Positions 12,169 to 24,707 are shown, counted from the stretch's first letter. The stretch is 64,000 nucleotides of DNA from Glandiceps talaboti (GCF_964340395.1 NC_135558.1:16332271-16396270), one strand, 5' to 3'. The notes: generated by a model not told the origin, from the letters alone. Translations and numbers: made by a program.

Positions 12169-13382
12169 ATGGAAAATATTCTGAAGCATGCCGTCACGTT
12201 TATAATACCGTTTCTGTATTTTCAAGACGCGCATTCATATATCGAAAGTCTTTCCAGACCTCAAAGAGAGAATCCTGGGTACACAAGGCTTGAACGAATG
12301 ACAGACTCCACTGACTATGGTTCGTGGGTTTGGCCCTTTTCTGAAGCACAAATACAAGCTATTGTGAACACACATAATGATCTGAGGAGAAAGACGGACC
12401 CGGAAGCAGCAGATATGATGAAAATGGTACAGTTTTATATGATATAACAATGATATACAAGTAATATGGTTCGTATTAGTTGTCTGAGGTTGATGACCAT
12501 GACAGCCCTGGTACATCGGGAGAATATAGGCTGGCGGTGGTGGTGGTGGGGGGGGGGGATTATTCTGGCGTGCCTCCCTGATGACTCTTCCATTATTCTA
12601 CATAATGATTTTAACATTTTTAACATTCAAGAAAAATATTCAAATTTTTTGTACTTATAATCAAAATAAATTGTCACAAAATTTGTCAACAATATCATTA
12701 TTTTTCATAAGCGTACTGTATACATATTTTCAAAACATACAATGTACTCAGGAATATGATAAACGCCCTCTATGGTTTATATGTTACTTATAAAACTCCA
12801 ATTACAACAACACTTTAGACGTAGAAATCAAATTGATATATGGTAGATGTAGGCTGCTGGCCGACTTGGGACGATATGCACATCTTGCAGATATGGCAAC
12901 TTCAATTGTTTACGTCCAGCCTTCTAGTGTTAATACCCCTATTTAATTTACATAAAGGAACAGTTTGGCATTTCTCCAAATAAAAGCTATCCATCAGACC
13001 AAAGAGTCACAACCTTATGCCATTCCCGTGTCATGTGGGGTTACTTCCGTATTTTTAATGTAGTTACTAGTAACTATGTCTAACAATGTACGTATCAGTG
13101 TGTGCGACTACCCATTGTTTGTGTGTGTATGCGCGTGCGTGAGTGCGTACGTGTGTGCATGCATGTGTGTGTGTGTGTGTGTATGTATGCGTGTGTGTGT
13201 GTGTGTGTGTAAAGGATGACACTGTGTGTATATACAGTGATTTTGCGAAAGTTAGAGAACCCCCGGTAATAGAAAAGGAGAAAGGGGTAAATATGGCAGT
13301 GTTTTCAAATAGAACCCCGCTAGATTTTTACCTATTTACTGCCCTTAGCACATACACTGGTTTATATAAGATAGATAAGTAG

Positions 13383-13457
<75 letters not shown>

Positions 13458-14696
13458 AGATATTAGATAGATAGATAGATAGATAGATGGATAGATAGAT
13501 ATTTCTTGGAAGCGAATCCCAAATTTCGCTGATATTTCCTAGTACACTTCTGATGAAACTGAGTTGAAATCTTTGGTATTGTGCACTCACTGTCCATGAA
13601 CATACATTGGCGTTTTGTGTTTTTTTTTCAGGTTTGGGATGAGGAACTGGCGCAACTTGCCCAAGACTGGTCAGAACAGTGTATATTTGACCACCCGAAA
13701 GATATCGACTATGGTCAAAACCTCGCAACTCATGGCGAGTAAGTCACTATCACAGAGCTAACGTTTACACGGCAGCTTACGATAAAGACAATGACATGCC
13801 TACGGGTAGTCTTGCTGCTCGACTTTCGGGTTTTCTTACGATGAGATATATAGCGAACGGTCTCTTGTCGTACTTATTTATTTTATTTTTTTATCCTATA
13901 CATAGTGGGACTATGTATATAATAAATAAATAATCTCCCGGTATTTCTCATTCGTGCTACGTCATCTCGGACTCATGACTTCCCTATGTCTGATACGGCC
14001 CGACACGAGGGGAATTATTCGTCCTCGATGACGTAGCACTCCTTTGGAATACCGGGAGATTATAAGCATTACTTCATTGCAGAGAGAAATTATACGGATT
14101 GAATGCCAAGAGAATTCAGACCCATCATTTCAAAGCAGCACCAACAATTGATATTGTGCTTTCTTGTTGACTATTTTACAGTGTCCTCGATGCCATAAAT
14201 GCCTGGTATAGCGAATACAAGGATTATGATTATGACACAAATACGTGCAATAATGAAGCAAATATATGCGGTCATTACACGCAGGTAAATATTATTGATA
14301 GAATATGCGAGTGAAAATCATTACTTCTTCAACTTAATCTATCAGTATAGTCTATTAATTATTCATGGTGTCGATATTTGTCAGATCAAGACTCTTTGGT
14401 AGTTCGTAGCTGGATCTTCTGTCTATTTTCTAGTACTCTTCCTTGACATTAATAGTTAAGCTAATTACACTACGCAATTGTTGGCAATTGGATGTTTTTT
14501 GTCGTATTCAGGACGTTTAAGAGAAGATAATCTTGTTCTTCTTCTCGATCGCTGTCGTCTGCGTACCTGTGTCTATCTCTGTTTGTCTGTCTGTCTGTCT
14601 GTCCATCCATCCATCCATCTGTATGTCACATTCTAGCTCTGTCGTCTGTCTAGATGTCTCTCCTTCTCTGTCTCTCCCCCTCTTTATCCCTCCCCC

Positions 14697-14770
<74 letters not shown>

Positions 14771-17444
14771 TATTAGTTTATTGCTGTCTGTGGAACGATG
14801 ATTTAAAACACACACAAATACAAAGAAAGTAAGAACGTTTATCAACATTTTCAACAAAAGTTCTCATTTCTGATCGATAGAAATCTAAATGTCTCTTAAT
14901 TTCTTTGTTCATTTATGTTTCAGCTTGTGTGGGCGAATTCGTACCAAGTTGGATGTGGAATACACGAATGTGGTTTCAAACACATAACGACCTGTAATTA
15001 TCGCCCTCCGTAAGTACACTTGACATTTCATTTAATGAACCCTTTTCCCCAAATATGGATTCATGATTCATATAATAGTTCCGAGTGTCGGGATGCCATT
15101 CCTTCACGATTACTTACAAAGATACTGGGAAAAAACACGGACAATTTAAAACAAAAAATAACTCTTATCTTTATTTACATCACCTGAAAAGTAGAGACGA
15201 AATAGAGAAAATACACATATTGAGGACTACCTTTCAAGACTCTTTGAGTAAGTTACATGTACGTGCACTATCTAATTGGCTGCATTTAATATTCTGTTTC
15301 TATTATAGGGGAAACTACCCTGGTGTTAGTCCCTACAAAAATGGCCACTACTGTTCTCTTTGTTCCTACCCTAGTTGGTGTGAGGAGCAACTTTGCAGTG
15401 AGTATTTTTTTTATAGTGTATCTTTAAGTGTTACTGTTAGGGTTATTATTAGAAATTCTATTACGACAGAAGAGAACCACCCGAGGTTCATTTATTGTTT
15501 GTTTATCCTGGCGTTGGATCGACAGAGATTCTTTTAGACTCGGACCACTAACTATTTTTAGTGGTCTGAGTTTTAGATAATGATTTGAAGACGGGTTGTA
15601 ACAACACCTGCGTGTTACGAGTATTTTCCGGCAGACTAAAGGAAAATACTTGAGAAATAATTAATGTTGAATTTCTTACAATGATATCCCAATATTTATA
15701 CAGTGTTGATGCAGCAATGTGCATATTTGGTCGGTGTGATTTACGCCATCGTAGATTGAAAAAATAGTGTGTTGTTTTCTTTCGGGAGGACATCATAAAT
15801 ATTTCGTAATTCTGCGCCTGAATACGTTGTATGTTTGAACATGCATATCTTGCTATCACGTGGTATAATTATGAAAATCAACCCTTCAACAAAATTTATA
15901 AGCATCAAAACTGATTTACTCATCCCTGTATATCTGCATCAGTACTGTACAAATATTTGTGTATTATCAACTGTAGGAAATAATAAAATATTACCATGCA
16001 TGAGGTAATTGCAAGATATTGTCTTTGAACAGAGAATATGGGATTATAAACACTGGTCGTTCTACGTCACTACGTCAATGGGTCTGTGGTGTTCGCGAAA
16101 TATTCATTGAATTAAATCGCCATTATTTTTCCCGTTTTTCTTGTATCATGCTTGAGGGGGTATAATTATATCATTTCACAGCATTTTTCTTCATTCAGCC
16201 GGAAAATACTTGTGACCTAAGAGTTTGTCACTACGGGTAGCTAGACAGAAAGAGACAAAGCCCCTTAGGTCATTCGTATTTTCCTTGGCTGAACGGAAAT
16301 AAGTATTGGGGAATAATATATAATTATCCCACCCTATGTAAACGTTGTTGTTCGTCCTTCGTATTTTGATGGCGTCTGTTCCGATTCCTTACTAGACAGT
16401 AAGGATTAGACTCGTAATAAAACGGTAGGGTACAGGTAGATCGGACGTCGACATTCTCCACAGGCTGCGATAATTCCCCTTTTCATTTGTTTTCAGACCC
16501 TTCTTGCAAAGATGAAAATCGCATCAACTGTGGTAAGTTAAATAAAAAACTATCGATGTACGAAAACCTTCATTTTGCCAAGAGCAATATTCAGTATATA
16601 TACCGTATCTGTAGCAACATATTTTTCTGCATATATTATTTATACTTCCAATATTTAAAAAAAAATATATTTCATATCATTTTGTTTCTGATTTAACTAG
16701 AATGTCATTTGCTATGTCTGAACTGCGGAATTTCCACACAAGAGAATTGTACCTGTACATGTAAACCAGGTTGGTCAGGGCTGGATTGTTCAGGTAATAA
16801 AGTGGCCATTCTTTCTAATATCAAGTTTTTGAGGCATCTATCACCACTTTTGTATCTTTTATCATAAGAGTCAGTCGTGTCAATGTAAAGTATTACTAAG
16901 ATGTGACGTTATTCCTTCGCAAACAAAATCAAACCCTTTTCGATGCAAAACAAAAGATATCGCAATTTCACACTTCAAATCAGCCATTTGTGTACACCAG
17001 ATAGGTTATTATAGAGAAACGCCTGTGGATAACATATATGCAAATGAAGCACCAGATGAGGACCAAATGCAAATCAAGATTTCTACTGGAAACATTGCAT
17101 TGCATTCATGACTGGCGAAGCTATATACTCCCTCTTTGTATTTGCTAGAATCTCCTCTCTGAAGAAGTCATTGTGTAGTTTTCCCACTCACTAGTATATG
17201 ATTTTCGATTTATTAAAAGAACCTTGTGCAGATAACCATAAGTATTGCTGGAATGGTTGGTATCCACATTTATGCGATGATCCTGAGTGGTATTTTGTTG
17301 AGCCAAGGTGTCCCCTTATGTGTGGAGCTTGCAGTAAGTGTTCGAATTTTCTTGTCTTTGGAGTTCAGATCTGAAAAATATACATGACAAGTAGAACTGA
17401 GCAAAAACAACAGTAGCAGTAACAACAACAGCAGCAGCAGCAGC

Positions 17445-17478
<34 letters not shown>

Positions 17479-18530
17479 GCAGCAGCAGCAGCAACAACAA
17501 CAACAGCAGCAGCAACAACAACAACAACAACAACAACAGCAACAACAACAGTTCCGAAAAGTATAACAATTAAATACAGAATTTGATCTATAACAAAAAA
17601 CAACATAAAGAAATATAATGCATTTAAAACTTACGATATACAGATTTGAACAGTTGGTGTTCTGAAGACTTTGTCAGTTATTTTACTTCGACAATATTAT
17701 CGAAATCTCAATGCTGCTATTGCCTGTATGGATGCGTGACTTTACACAAGCCATGCAAATTTACATTCAGGCAAACATCAATTTGCTTTTTAAAAAAAAA
17801 CCAAACAGTTTCACTGTATTGTCTGATAGGCATCGCTTTGAAAACTGAAAAAAAGGCAAAGGGGAAAACTAGACGTGTACATCAGGTTGTCATAGTTACT
17901 TTATTCTGTAAAACTTATGCTTACAACTTATCTACTTTAAAAGAAATTGGAAAGGAGTCCTAATGTACTTGTCACGTGTTCAGTTATTTTGGTAATTAAT
18001 TGTGCCTGTTGCTTGGGTTTCGTGCATGGAAAAAACATGATGTGACGACATCACATTTATCGCTGTATCTTTGTCTTGGCGCTGTAATATACTAGCCCTC
18101 TGTATTTGTCAAGGTAAATATATTATTATAAGTGTTACGTCAGCACCTACAGTTCACCCTTAAATCCTGTCCACATCATAAATGTTTTATCAGAGATTTA
18201 TATGCCTGTGGCCTATGAATAACACAGACTGTGTATCCGTTCCTAGATGAAGGACCATATGACCCGAAGACACATTGCTGTGATGGTAAACTCTGTAAGC
18301 AAGGTTTGATTGATGGACGGAGTTGTGAATGTAAATGTCACACTGGTTATGGGGAAAAATATGAATGTGGTATGTAAATTATTTCATTACTGAAATAGGG
18401 CGTTAATGAAGTGGAGATATTTCTGTCTTCTGCTTTGACATATATAGTATCATGAGAAGTCAAACAGAGGTCGGCCCCAAAATTGATTTGGTAATTTTAC
18501 TTGTCTGTGTTTCCATTTTAATGTACACCA

Positions 18531-18586
<56 letters not shown>

Positions 18587-20349
18587 TTGTGCTGGGAATT
18601 CCTCCCAGCGATTTTCTGTTATGCAGACAAATACAAACAAACAAACACAAATGCTACAGAGATCCATTCGGGTTTGGGACTACGTGACAGGGCTATACTG
18701 CACGCTCTATATCACGTTGCTGTGGAACTGTCAAGGCTTTCCCAGTCAGTCCACAGGCTATCCCAGAGTCACCCAGGCCCGGCAAACATAGCACCTGCGG
18801 GCTCCGTGTGAGTAATCGTCCCCGACTTTTCGAGTCATTACTCCAGGAGTCCCCCCAAATTCGCACTCGTCTTGTGAGTGAGACACGGCTGAGTGATACA
18901 GCCTACCCATCGAGTCTGTAGAACACTCACCCTGGGTTTGGGTCAGTCACAGAAAAATCCCCTGTTTCCAGTGGGATTCGAACCCGTGACCTCCCGACTG
19001 CTAATCCTGTGCGCTAACCACTACGCTACAGGGAGCCATATATGCTATTGATGAAAACACTTCTTGCAAAGGGCACCACCCCTTTCCCGTGTATGGAATA
19101 TATAGTACCTCACATGACTTTTTATATTATTTTGGAAGCTACTACTATGGAAAGCGAGGTATCAGCAAAATAAGATAGACACAAACTGAATTCGTTGTTG
19201 TGGCAGTATACAACTGGGGGATAGCGTTGCCTTGGTTATGTAGCTATAATCACCATGTAATCAAGAAAGTGTAAAGTTGAAAGAGGTTGAGTATGCACCA
19301 CTTGAGGAAAGCTAGATATCAGGGACGCCACTATACTGCGAGTGTAATTACATCAGTTTGTACATGGTTCAGATATAGCGTAATTACTGAAAATCGTCCA
19401 GTATGCAAATGACTAATTGAATCTAAAAGCTACATTGCAATGTCTTGGATCAACATATTGCACACATATTTTAGTTTGTGTTTATCTTAGGGACGATAGC
19501 ACAATATCACATTAGCTCAACAAGCGAACTTCGTTTATTGGGGGTGGGGTCTGGGGGTGGGGGGGTGGGGATCTTGCGTCATTGCGATTGCTGAATTTCG
19601 AATTCATTATCGCACTTCTAACCCAATTTCGAAAACTTTCACGCCTTCACTGATACATGTAACAGCTTCTGTATTTACTACTGAAAAATGGAAAAAAAAA
19701 AATTTCTAATTTAAGATACAGTCCTGGGTTTACGGTAGTATTTGGATGTCTTTACCATCATCTCAGTAAACAAGTTCATAAGTTTGGAAATTCATGTTTA
19801 CCATGTTTTTACATTGCAACGATTGTAATGGTATGACTTTTGCACTTTGCATTCTGGTTTACATCATATATAAACGTATGATGTCGCACTTCTGAACATT
19901 CGTTTAGGGTTAGGGTTAGGGGGTTTGTCCTAATTATAAGCGAACGAAGTTCATTTATTGAGCTTGTGTGACAATTGTGTGATCGCCCCTTAGTTTGCTT
20001 CCTTTCCGTATAAGAATATGTGTTTCTTAAGTTACCATATATTTGTTTTTACATACGTTCACCAAGTTGATGATGTGGACCAATACAAATCAATATACGG
20101 ACATTTTATACTAATCTTGGCGGAGTTAAATAAGACCTTTAAAGGCTCAGATTAAAGTTACAACCTGAACAATTGCCAACGAGAAAGCAGTTCAAATAAC
20201 ACATTATGAGTACTACGCGATTACACAAAAACCCCCACAAAATTGTCTTTTTCTTTTCAGATGAACATGTCGTGGGAAGAGGGAGACGGTTGTGGATGAA
20301 GCCAAAGGTTCTAGTTGCCATCTGGTTGATGTCGGAAATGTTCGTTTAG
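12169..20349 (+). CDS. Secreted CAP-superfamily protein with EGF-like and ShKT domains (10 exons)
   Basis: Exons: 12169-12426, 13632-13738, 14182-14284, 14924-15009, 15309-15397, 16497-16532, 16701-16793, 17220-17333, 18247-18369, 20261-20349. All junctions are GT-AG and phases agree; the sum is 1,098 nt, or 365 aa plus stop. Residues 1-23 form a signal peptide. The CAP domain runs from about residue 60 to 190: NTHNDLRR gives the first His, [12 protein letters not shown] the Glu helix, GHYTQLVW the CAP1 signature, and a Cys-x-Tyr-x-Pro-Pro end resembles CAP2. The site usually read as GEN is GQN here, so one of the classic His/Glu tetrad residues is Gln. Then come a Cys-rich hinge, an EGF-like domain (about 227-257, ending [10 protein letters not shown]), a six-Cys ShKT-like domain (about 259-295) and a second EGF-like domain (about 310-336). 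The final exon adds a short basic tail. CAP proteins are secreted; many bind sterols or act in venom, immunity or fertilisation. No role can be assigned here. No gene symbol is justified. Confidence 0.88.
13129..13212. repeat. (GT)n-rich microsatellite in CAP intron 1
   Basis: GTGTGTGT runs interspersed with GCATGCAT and GTATGTATGC. Non-coding. Confidence 0.9.
13382..13500. repeat. (TA)n then (GATA)n microsatellite in CAP intron 1
   Basis: About 70 bp of TA repeats followed by GATA/GATG tetranucleotides, ending some 130 bp before exon 2. Confidence 0.95.
13933..14060. mobile_element. 128-bp MITE with TA target duplication
   Basis: Termini are perfect inverted repeats, ATCTCCCGGTATT and its complement, followed by an inner GTGCTACGTCAT inverted repeat. 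TA flanks both ends (13,931-13,932 and 14,061-14,062). The TA duplication fits a Tc1/mariner-type MITE. It lies in CAP intron 2. Confidence 0.8.
14698..14767. repeat. (CT)n microsatellite in CAP intron 3
   Basis: CT dinucleotide run, preceded by CTGT and CATC tetranucleotide tracts from about 14,583. Confidence 0.95.
15538..15572. other. Short perfect hairpin in CAP intron 5
   Basis: The arms GGACCACT and AGTGGTC(T/C), extended by CTC/GAG, surround a T-rich loop. It may be an end of an eroded MITE, because the sequence after it resembles the MITE family at 16.2 kb (GGAAAATACTTG). Confidence 0.5.
16045..16340. mobile_element. MITE family copy 1 (CTGGTCGTTCTACGTCAC family)
   Basis: It starts near CTGGTCGTTCTACGTCAC, contains GGTATAATTAT, and then has an imperfect inverted repeat around TTCAGCCGGAAAATACTTG and its complement flanking a TTTGTCACTACGGG core. 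Similar blocks recur at 20.9-21.1 kb and, reversed, at 35.3-35.6 kb. Ends are approximate. It lies in CAP intron 5. Confidence 0.6.
17401..17552. repeat. (CAA/CAG)n trinucleotide repeat in CAP intron 8
   Basis: Mixed CAA and CAG triplets over about 150 bp. On the minus strand it gives a poly-Leu or poly-Val frame with no coding significance. Confidence 0.95.
18528..18535. repeat. SINE target-site duplication (left), CCATATAT
   Basis: Exact 8-bp match to 19,036-19,043 on the other side of the SINE. Confidence 0.75.
18536..19035 (-). mobile_element. tRNA-derived SINE with poly(A) tail
   Basis: On the minus strand the element starts with a tRNA-like head near 19,035. Its A box lies in GTAGCGTAGTGGTTAGCGC and its B box is GGTTCGAATCC, about 40 nt apart. 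A non-tRNA body of about 380 bp follows. It ends in a homopolymer A tail, seen as about 45 T residues at 18,536-18,582 on the + strand. The flanking 8-bp repeat CCATATAT is the target duplication. It is an RNA polymerase III-type SINE mobilised by a LINE. It lies in CAP intron 9, antisense to the gene. The head is not a functional tRNA gene, because the acceptor 3' half is absent. Confidence 0.88.
19487..19993. mobile_element. ~0.5-kb MITE with terminal inverted repeats
   Basis: The left end (TTAGGGACGATAGCACAAT...) and right end are imperfect inverted repeats of about 60 bp that include GCTCAA(C/T)AA and GAACTTCGTT. TTAG abuts both ends and may be the target duplication, as in TTAA-targeting superfamilies. 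There is no open frame. It lies in CAP intron 9. Confidence 0.6.
19904..19923 (+). repeat. Interstitial TTAGGG repeats
   Basis: Three TTAGGG-type units followed by extra G, inside the MITE in CAP intron 9. It is too short to be more than a telomere-like motif. Confidence 0.7.
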
Positions 20350-20908
20350 AATATAGACCCACCAACAGACAATGTACCAGTATTTTAAACACCCCTTTGT
20401 GCTTCAAGAAGTAATCATTTTTGAATGCTCATTTGCCACTTTTTTGTATAAAAGAATTCTTCGTTATTTTCGAGGAAATGACAGATATGCAAATTCGTTA
20501 AAGTGACACAAAGTGTGTTCATATATTACTTGACTAGAGTGAAAATATTTACATAAAACCATGATTAATTAACTATACTTGTATAAAATTAATCTTGATG
20601 CATGCATTCAATGGCACTGGGTCGTATTCAGACATTTGTAGCCCTTTTGGTGGCAGAATAGCAATTTCCTTGACATTTTAATTACACGCATTATAAAATA
20701 CGTCATCCATTCGTCTATGTATTTTTTTATAGGAATAACAGGTTTGAGTTCTTTAACCATTACGTTTCAGTAATTAGAAACAACATGTACATTTTAATCT
20801 GCAGCCAAAATTACGCCCTCAAAACATTTAAACTCAGTTTGTGCCCCTTTAACATATATACTCCTTTACAAGTTGAACGAGCTCGAACAAAAAATATGGA
20901 ATGTACAC

Positions 20909-21125
20909 CCTGGTCGTTCTACGTCACACACAATGTGCGTCAACTTTGCTGGTTCTGCAATCTCGAAACATGAGTGCAAACGTTCAAAACTCCTTCATTT
21001 TGTCTGTTTAGGAGGTATAATTATAGTATTCTCTCAATATTTGTCTTCATTCAGCCGGATAATACTAGTGCCCTAGGGATGTTGCCACTTATCGTCTTTC
21101 GACTCGTAGTGACAAGGCCCCTTTA
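20909..21125. mobile_element. MITE family copy 2
   Basis: It contains CTGGTCGTTCTACGTCAC, GGTATAATTATAGTATT and CATTCAGCCGGATAATACT in the same order as the copy at 16.0-16.3 kb. The right half is truncated after GACAAGGCCCC. Located just downstream of the CAP gene. Confidence 0.6.
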
Positions 21126-21390
21126 AGAAGTTGTTAGTATGTCTCATGCAATGTGATATTTTTCAAAGACTTAGCTGGGTCTTCAGGAAATTAGGTTTCT
21201 GAAATCTATGCATATTCAATGTAAATAATGGTAACGTATTAAGAAGAACAATAAAATTTACACATCACGTCATGTTTTTTAGTAATGCTTTAACATTAGG
21301 CTTCTTCACATGGGTCACGATATACAATCAGTAGTCACAGTACCAAAGATATTTAACAGTATGACATCATGCATGCAGATTATTGTTGTT

Positions 21391-22152
21391 GTTGCTAAAC
21401 ATTACACCTTCGTTGCAAAGCATTGTCCCATAGATGCTAAGCATTGCATCATAGTTGTTATACAGTTGGTAGAGTAGTTGCTAAGCATCATGTAGTTGCT
21501 AAGCATTGCATCTTAGTTGCTAAATATTGAAGAATGTTTGTAGTTGTCAAAATTGCACTGTAGTTGGGCTAAGTATTACCCCATACATGTAGTTGCTAAG
21601 CATAACACCTAACTTGCTAAGCATTTCACCATAGTTGCTAAGCATATATATCACCTTACTTGCTAAGCATTGCACCGTAGTTGCTAAGCATACCACCTTA
21701 CTCGCTAAGCATTGCCCCATAGTTGCTAAGCATACCACCTTACTTGCTAAGCATTTCACTGTAGTTGCTAAGCATTGCCCCATATATAGTAGCTAAGCAT
21801 ACCATCTTAGTTCCTAAGCATTGTACTGTAGTTGCTAAGCATTGCCCCATAGTTGCTAAGCATACCACCTTACATGCTAAGCATTGCACCGCAGTTGCTA
21901 AGCATTGCCAATAGTTGCCATGGAGTCAGTTGCTAAGCATTCCATCTTACTTGCTAAACATTGCATCGTAGTTGCTAAGCATACCACCTTACTCGCTAAA
22001 CATTGCACTGTAGTTGCTACGCATTGCACCGTAGTTGCTAAGCATTGCCCCGTAGTTGATAAGCATTGCAACTTAGTTGCTAATCATTGTACCATAGTTG
22101 CTAAGCATTGCATTGTAGTTGCTAAGCATTGCACCGTAGTTGCTAAGCATCA
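21391..22152. repeat. 21-bp minisatellite AGTTGCTAAGCATTGCACC-type
   Basis: About 35 degenerate tandem copies of a 21-bp unit with invariant core TTGCTAAGCAT and a variable tail (TGCACCGT, TGCCCCAT, ACCACCTT). Because 21 is a multiple of three, each strand carries an open frame of 7-residue repeats. The repeat is non-coding as far as the sequence shows. Confidence 0.92.
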
Positions 22153-22620
22153 TCTACATTGTGTCTAATGTTACGATATAAACTTTTGGAATTTTGGAAT
22201 TTCTAACTCAATTGGCCAAAATTGAAAATTGTTTCAGACAGCACATAATCAGTTTCAAATCAGTATGCAGTGCTAACAATGCAAAACCAATAAGTAGTGA
22301 GGAAAGAAATAGCTCTTTTGTTGACACTTTATTTTAATGCCATGCATTTACTATTATAGTGAAATTTCTTCCATTTCTAAATTCGATAACATTATTCAGA
22401 AATATTTGTATTTAGGGATACAAAACAGATCCATTGAAAGTATAATAATTTTGTATGAGAACTAAAATGGCCAAAGAAAGTAAAAGAATATAGTTTAAAA
22501 AAAAAAAATCCTATATTGAATTACTGATCTCGCTCTTAAATAAAACATATATTTGAAAATGTATTTGTAATGTTTCTACATATTATATAAACAATTTTGC
22601 ACTATTTGGCATCTCTATAT

Positions 22621-22782
22621 ATATCCATCATCCATCAATACATATATCTATATATCCATCCATCCATCCATCCATCCATCCATACATACATATATCCATT
22701 CATCCATCCGTCCATCTATACATACATACATACACACATACATACATACATACATACATACATACATGCATACATACAAACA
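22621..22782. repeat. (CATC)n/(CATA)n tetranucleotide repeat
   Basis: CATC units grade into CATA units. An open frame of Ile/His/Tyr/Thr across it is artefactual. Confidence 0.93.
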
Positions 22783-24480
22783 AACGGATGTTTTGAAACA
22801 TAGCGCTATTATCATATGCTATTAAAAATTCAACCACATAGAATTGACATATGGAAAATGGTGGTCATTTGCTAATTACTTCATGTTCATATAGGTGAGT
22901 AGTAACATTCATTTAAAAACTGGGTAGCCATGAAACAACAAAAGCTTATTTCCATAACTGCCCTGCATGCTTTTATTGCGATCGATCTTTTTGTTCGAGA
23001 TTTCTAATGTAAGCAAACAGTACATTCAATGCAATTTGTGGTCAGTCATAACAAACTAGTATGGCGATCGATGAAAAATGAACTGATGGTATCTGTCTTG
23101 TGTTTAATGTTGTCGTATAAACTTTTGGAATTTTGTTGATCGAGAATTCAAATATAGTAAAGTTAATGGTGCCATTTTAATTTGTAAAACAAAATAACGC
23201 TTGTGGTGATACAGTATATCAAGATCCATGTCCAGACCAAGAGAACCAAAGCCTATGTTCAACATAAAACACCTAAGTTTCGAGAAAAATATGTACTGCA
23301 GAACATCAATAACGAAAGGTATGTACAGGACACGTGTAAAAAACAGCCCAATGTGTACTTAAACCATTCGATCTGTATGTCTAAATCTCATCGGATTTGT
23401 TGAATTGGTGAGAAACAACACATATGTTTGAACGACAACATTCAATGCTCTAAACATATGTTTGATAAAGACACAATGCCTGAGTTGTGTTAATCGCGGT
23501 CTGAATAATTAGTATGAAATGCTCTGAATACTGTACACGTCACTATATACCTACAGCTTTGAGAGTACCACAGTTATATTGTTGCATCCATTGATTTCGT
23601 GACACATAACAAAGGAGCTCACAAACTCGTCCTGATGTGGAGAACTCTCGACGTGGTGTGTAATATAGTCTGAACAGCGCTTATGTACTGGTGGTCCAGG
23701 TCGTAAAACGAACAAGGAGAGAAGTTGAACATTGAAAGTTGACAAATTGACACACGGAAAACGTTTCGGTAAGTTCAATTTGTGGCTTATCTTTTGAACT
23801 ATATATGTGGTAAATGTAATTTTTTTTTACACAAATTGTAATGAACCTATCTGTTTTAGAAAACGATTGCAAACGTTCCCATCTATTATTTCCTATTTCC
23901 ATTTTCATTCCCATCATGTTCTTACCTATTGGGACATTTGTCCATATTATTTGTTCAACGTCATTATGTCATTATTTGGTTTGTCACGTTTCTGAAACCT
24001 TACTATAGTATTACGTGCCTCTTATAAAGCATAATTTGAAGGTAGATTTCACAAATATATATTCAAATTCCAGATTTTCCGTTTTTGTTTTGTATTTCGA
24101 GTATCCCAAATGGCTGATGGTGACCTCCAAAGAAAAAAAAACCGTTAGCACGATTCAGCGATAGTGTTGGACAGGCTATTGAACAAGACTATTCGCTTTG
24201 TTTGTCGAAAAACGTAATTATGCAAATAATTAGGGATATTAATGAATATCATGTTGTTTTCATAGTTTGTTTTAGTATTTAGAAATCGAGAAATCTACAA
24301 TACAAACATATCATTTGTTCTGTTATTTATAATATAATGTTCAAAAACATCAAGAGTGCATTTTGAAAAGTTGTCTTTGAGGCCTAAAATAATTGTGTGG
24401 TTCCGATTACGCTCATTTAGAATAGGTGGGGTAGATTTTTGATTTTATTACTATTATTATTATTATTATTATTATCATCA
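22783..24480. other. Intergenic, no gene recognised
   Basis: AT-rich single-copy sequence. Short open frames on both strands show no domain, signal or splice structure. An (ATT)n tract lies at 24,447-24,480. Confidence 0.5.
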
Positions 24481-24590
24481 TTATATATATGTATATATAT
24501 ATAACTCGGTGAATATCAATCTGCTAAGACAGTGCTCTATACCGCAGTGGCAGAGCATAATAGTTTTGGTAGTACTGGAACTCTTTCTTG

Positions 24591-24633
24591 GTTATAACTC
24601 GGAGTTTCACGCATTGTGCGATCATCAGACAAC
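24591..24633 (-). ncRNA. Hammerhead ribozyme motif 1 (PLE-associated)
   Basis: A 43-nt minimal type I layout on the minus strand. Stem I GTTGT pairs with ATAAC (one G-T wobble). The core CTGATGA is followed by stem II CGCA/TGCG with a CAA loop. The core GAAAC is followed by stem III ACT/AGT with a CCG loop. Cleavage is predicted after the T following AGT. Hammerheads in PLE terminal repeats are established. Activity is not shown here. Confidence 0.72.
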
Positions 24634-24707
24634 TCAGAGTTGTCTGATGATCGCACAATGCGTGAAACAAAATTCTATAGTTTTGGTAGTACTGGAACTC
24701 TTTCTTG

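Noticed and set aside
13549-13590. CTGATGA...GAAA arrangement resembling a hammerhead core in CAP intron 1
   Set aside because: Stem III is weak and stem I does not pair, so the fold fails.
18970-19037. Possible tRNA gene on the minus strand
   Set aside because: A and B boxes are present, but the tRNA 3' half does not close an acceptor stem and the sequence continues into a SINE body with a poly(A) tail.
19904-19923. Ancient telomere fusion or internal telomere
   Set aside because: Only about three TTAGGG units inside a MITE; far too short.
21391-22152. CRISPR-like array
   Set aside because: Repeats are contiguous 21-bp units without unique spacers, in a eukaryotic genome.
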